From Candidatus Margulisiibacteriota bacterium (GTDB lineage Bacteria > Margulisbacteria > Termititenacia > Termititenacales > Termititenacaceae): a DNA stretch of 21,733 nucleotides. The position numbers and the translations under genes were made by a program. The first letter of the stretch is position 1; each line of letters starts with the position of its first letter. Of this stretch, positions 19,721 through 21,733 are shown piece after piece. The notes beneath the pieces were generated by a model, which ran no database searches, was not told the DNA's origin, and saw nothing but the letters and a program-made list of their open reading frames with translations. The DNA lies in NCBI GenBank assembly GCA_031279305.1, contig JAITIS010000080.1:1-21733 (forward strand), in the 5' to 3' direction.

Positions 19721-21550
19721 ATGTGCGGCATCGTGGCTTATTCAGGTTCCGGAGACGCCCTGCCGGTTATTCTGGACGGTTTGAAATATCTGGAATACCG
19801 CGGCTATGATTCGGCCGGCGTTGCTATTCTCAATGACGGCCGGATAGAGACAGTCCGGGCGGTCGGCAAAATCAGCGCCCTAGAGCAGAAATTAAAAAAA
19901 CAGACGCTGAAAGGCCGCTTAGGCATTGGCCACACGCGCTGGGCGACGCACGGGCATCCTTCTCTGGAAAACAGCCATCCGCACGGCACTGCGGACGGGC
20001 GGATTGTCGCGGTGCACAACGGCATTATCGAGAATTTTAATGTGCTGAAAAACCAGCTGTTAAGCGAAGGCATTGCTTTCCAGTCCGAGACAGACACAGA
20101 GGTGCTGGTGGCGCTCATCGGCAAATATTACGCCGGCGATCTGGAGCAGGCCGTGCGCGCGGCCTTGAACGAGGTGACCGGCACTTACGCCCTCGCGGTG
20201 ATCGCGCGGGACAGGCCGGATGAGCTGGTCGTGGCCAAAAAAGCCTCGCCGCTGTGCATCGGGCTGGGACGCGGCGAGGTTTTCGCCGCTTCGGACGCGC
20301 TGGCTTTCATCAAACACACCAATAAAGCGGTGTATCTCAAGGACGGCGAAATAGCGACTCTAGGCCCGCAGGGACTTGTTGTGAAAAATCTGCAGGGCAA
20401 AAAAGTTAGCTATAAAATCACTGAGCTGTCATTAGACCCCGCTTCGATCGAAAAAGGCGAGTATCCGCATTATATGCTCAAAGAAATTTACGAACAGCCG
20501 CGCGCGGTGCAGGACACGCTGGACGGGCGCATCTCGCCGCAGAATGACGGGGCGCTGTTTGCCGAGCTGGAGAAACATCAGGAATATCTGATCGGCGTCA
20601 ATAAAATAGTCATCGCGGCCTGCGGCACCAGCTGGCACGCCGGGCTGGTCGCCAAATATCTGCTGGAAAAACACGCGCGCATCCCGGTGGAGGTGGATTA
20701 CGCCGCGGAGTTCCGCTACCGCTATCCGGTGCTGGATGAGAAGACTCTAGTTATGACTATTAGCCAGTCCGGCGAAACCGCCGATACGATAGCCGCTATC
20801 GGCGAAGCGCAGGCTCTGGGCGCCAGAGTATTATCCATAGTCAATATGCCGGCTTCGACTATCGCCAGGGATTCGGATATGGTCGTCTACACCTATGCCG
20901 GGCGCGAGATCGGCGTGGCTTCGACCAAGGCTTTTACCACGCAGCTGGCGGTGATCTGTCTGCTCACCGTCTATCTTGGCCGCCTGCGCAGTTCGATGTC
21001 CGAAGAGTATGCGGCTGGAATGCTGCAAAACCTCAAGCGCGTGCCGAATGAAATAGCCAAAATATTCGGAGAGGTGGAGCATATTAAAAAAATTGCCGGC
21101 GCTTTTGCCAGACACAGCAATGTCCTGTACCTAGGGCGCGGCGTGGGGTTTCCCATCGCGCTGGAGGGGGCATTGAAACTCAAAGAAATTTCTTATATAC
21201 ACGCCGAGGGTTACCCGGCCGCCGAGATGAAACACGGGCCTATCGCGCTCATTGACGAAAATATGCCGACTGTGGTGCTGGCTTTCAAAGGGCGCCGTTA
21301 CGAAAAAATACTGGGCAATATTATGGAAGTCAAGGCGCGCAAAGGCAGGCTCATCGCCATCGCTTCCGAAAGCAATGACGACATAGACCGCGTGGCTGAC
21401 GAAGTGATCCGCATTCCGGACGCCACGGAATCCATATCCGCGGTGCTGGCGGTCATACCGCTGCAGCTTTTGGCCTATTATATCGCCGTGGAAAAAGGCT
21501 GTTCGGTCGATCAGCCCCGCAATCTTGCCAAGTCCGTCACCGTGGAATAA
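19721..21550 (+). CDS. glmS: Glutamine--fructose-6-phosphate aminotransferase
   Basis: GlmS makes glucosamine-6-phosphate, the entry to UDP-GlcNAc for peptidoglycan and lipid A. The mature N-terminus MCGIVAYSG places the nucleophile Cys2. The glutaminase domain continues with LEYRGYDSAG, TRWATHG and HNGIIENF. Two SIS isomerase domains follow: CGTSWHAGLVAKYLLEK, ISQSGETADT, STKAFTTQL, then LGRGVGFPIALEGALKLKEI, YIHAEGYPAAEMKHGPIALI, and the invariant C-terminus DQPRNLAKSVTVE. At 609 residues it is complete. The leader is only a few bases, so a glmS ribozyme is absent. tRNA-Cys follows on the same strand. Confidence 0.97.
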   Translation: MCGIVAYSGSGDALPVILDGLKYLEYRGYDSAGVAILNDGRIETVRAVGKISALEQKLKKQTLKGRLGIGHTRWATHGHPSLENSHPHGTADGRIVAVHNGIIENFNVLKNQLLSEGIAFQSETDTEVLVALIGKYYAGDLEQAVRAALNEVTGTYALAVIARDRPDELVVAKKASPLCIGLGRGEVFAASDALAFIKHTNKAVYLKDGEIATLGPQGLVVKNLQGKKVSYKITELSLDPASIEKGEYPHYMLKEIYEQPRAVQDTLDGRISPQNDGALFAELEKHQEYLIGVNKIVIAACGTSWHAGLVAKYLLEKHARIPVEVDYAAEFRYRYPVLDEKTLVMTISQSGETADTIAAIGEAQALGARVLSIVNMPASTIARDSDMVVYTYAGREIGVASTKAFTTQLAVICLLTVYLGRLRSSMSEEYAAGMLQNLKRVPNEIAKIFGEVEHIKKIAGAFARHSNVLYLGRGVGFPIALEGALKLKEISYIHAEGYPAAEMKHGPIALIDENMPTVVLAFKGRRYEKILGNIMEVKARKGRLIAIASESNDDIDRVADEVIRIPDATESISAVLAVIPLQLLAYYIAVEKGCSVDQPRNLAKSVTVE

Positions 21551-21571
21551 AATTTATGACCTTGTTTGCGG

Positions 21572-21646
21572 GGTGGCGTAGCCAAGTGGTAAGGCAGTGG
21601 TCTGCAAAACCGCGATGCGCCGGTTCAACTCCGGCCGCCACCTCCA
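21572..21646 (+). tRNA. tRNA-Cys (GCA)
   Basis: A full cloverleaf is seen. The acceptor arms are GGTGGCG and CGCCACC, the D-stem is GCC/GGC, the anticodon stem is GTGGT/ACCGC with loop CTGCAAA (anticodon GCA), and the T-arm is GCCGG-TTCAACT-CCGGC. The discriminator base is T, as required by CysRS, and CCA is encoded. It lies 21 bases after glmS. Confidence 0.95.
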
Positions 21647-21683
21647 GTTTTAGCTGAAAGGCGCCTGTAGAAATCAGCCGATG

Positions 21684-21707
21684 AAAAAAGTCTGCAAAAC
21701 CGCAGAC
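21684..21707 (-). terminator. Intrinsic terminator for a leftward transcript
   Basis: On the minus strand GTCTGC-GGTTTT-GCAGAC is followed by TTTTTT, a standard hairpin and U-tract. It would stop a gene entering from the right of the window before it reaches tRNA-Cys. On the plus strand the A-run precedes the stem, so it does not terminate the tRNA transcript. Confidence 0.6.
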
Positions 21708-21708
21708 C

Positions 21709-21733
21709 CGAACTTCACAAGCGCAAGCGAAGT
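21709..21733. repeat. Copy of the hairpin repeat at the window edge
   Basis: CGAACTTCACAAGCG is the exact reverse complement of 1320-1334. It continues as CAAGCGAAGT, giving ACTTC/GAAGT inverted arms at 21712-21716 and 21729-21733. The element may go on beyond the window. Confidence 0.5.

Noticed and set aside
21647..21683. Intrinsic terminator of the tRNA-Cys transcript
   Set aside because: Only weak pairing (GCTGA/TCAGC) and no T-tract on the plus strand.

Overview
The window looks like chromosome of an uncultivated, Gram-negative-type anaerobe. LpxC (lipid A) and a MurE-like ligase with a meso-DAP-type DNPR motif point to an outer membrane and peptidoglycan. An oxygen-sensitive class III ribonucleotide reductase operon, a 2[4Fe-4S] ferredoxin and an iron-sulfur class I fumarase subunit point to anaerobic life. 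IspG indicates the MEP isoprenoid route. No 16S rRNA or other decisive phylum marker is present. A candidate phylum of the Margulisbacteria or Elusimicrobia kind would fit, but that is a guess.

Layout. Positions 1-1109 hold two minus-strand accessory genes; the larger is broken by a 10-base G tract and leaves the window. Positions 1110-1489 are non-coding and hold imperfect hairpin repeats, related to one at the far right edge. Positions 1490-3076 form a defence or stability block: a BrnT-like toxin with a CopG-like antitoxin, a decayed gene, then an MNT/HEPN (MntA/HepT-type) pair. Positions 3092-7125 are a plus-strand housekeeping run: lpxC, a TIGR03960-like radical SAM gene, rplS, lepB and a small membrane protein. 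Positions 7111-11536 are on the minus strand: murE-like, ispG, two unknown genes (one with a possible phage-type nuclease domain) and ribD. Positions 11693-13452 hold an unknown gene that runs 110 bp antisense into the fumarase alpha gene, then a ferredoxin. Positions 13549-17393 are the nrd operon: a promoter overlapping a NrdR box, nrdD without its glycyl-radical tail, a separate 47-residue glycyl-radical peptide, a glutaredoxin-like protein, nrdG and nrdR. Positions 17395-19666 are an accessory island of one XRE regulator and three paralogous tail-fibre/adhesin-like proteins, one with a large Gly-rich domain. glmS, tRNA-Cys(GCA) and a minus-strand terminator close the window.

How it works together. 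GlmS supplies glucosamine-6-phosphate for UDP-GlcNAc, which feeds both lipid A (LpxC) and peptidoglycan (MurE). NrdR very probably represses the nrdD promoter three genes upstream. NrdG would install the radical on the separate small peptide, which must then dock onto NrdD.

The most unusual observations are the split NrdD, with the break inside the last CxxC-type zinc pair; a recurrent start architecture in which a TATAAT-like box ends 5-9 bases before the start codon (apparently leaderless mRNAs); a MurE core without its UDP-binding N-terminal domain; and the homopolymer-frameshifted surface-type gene.
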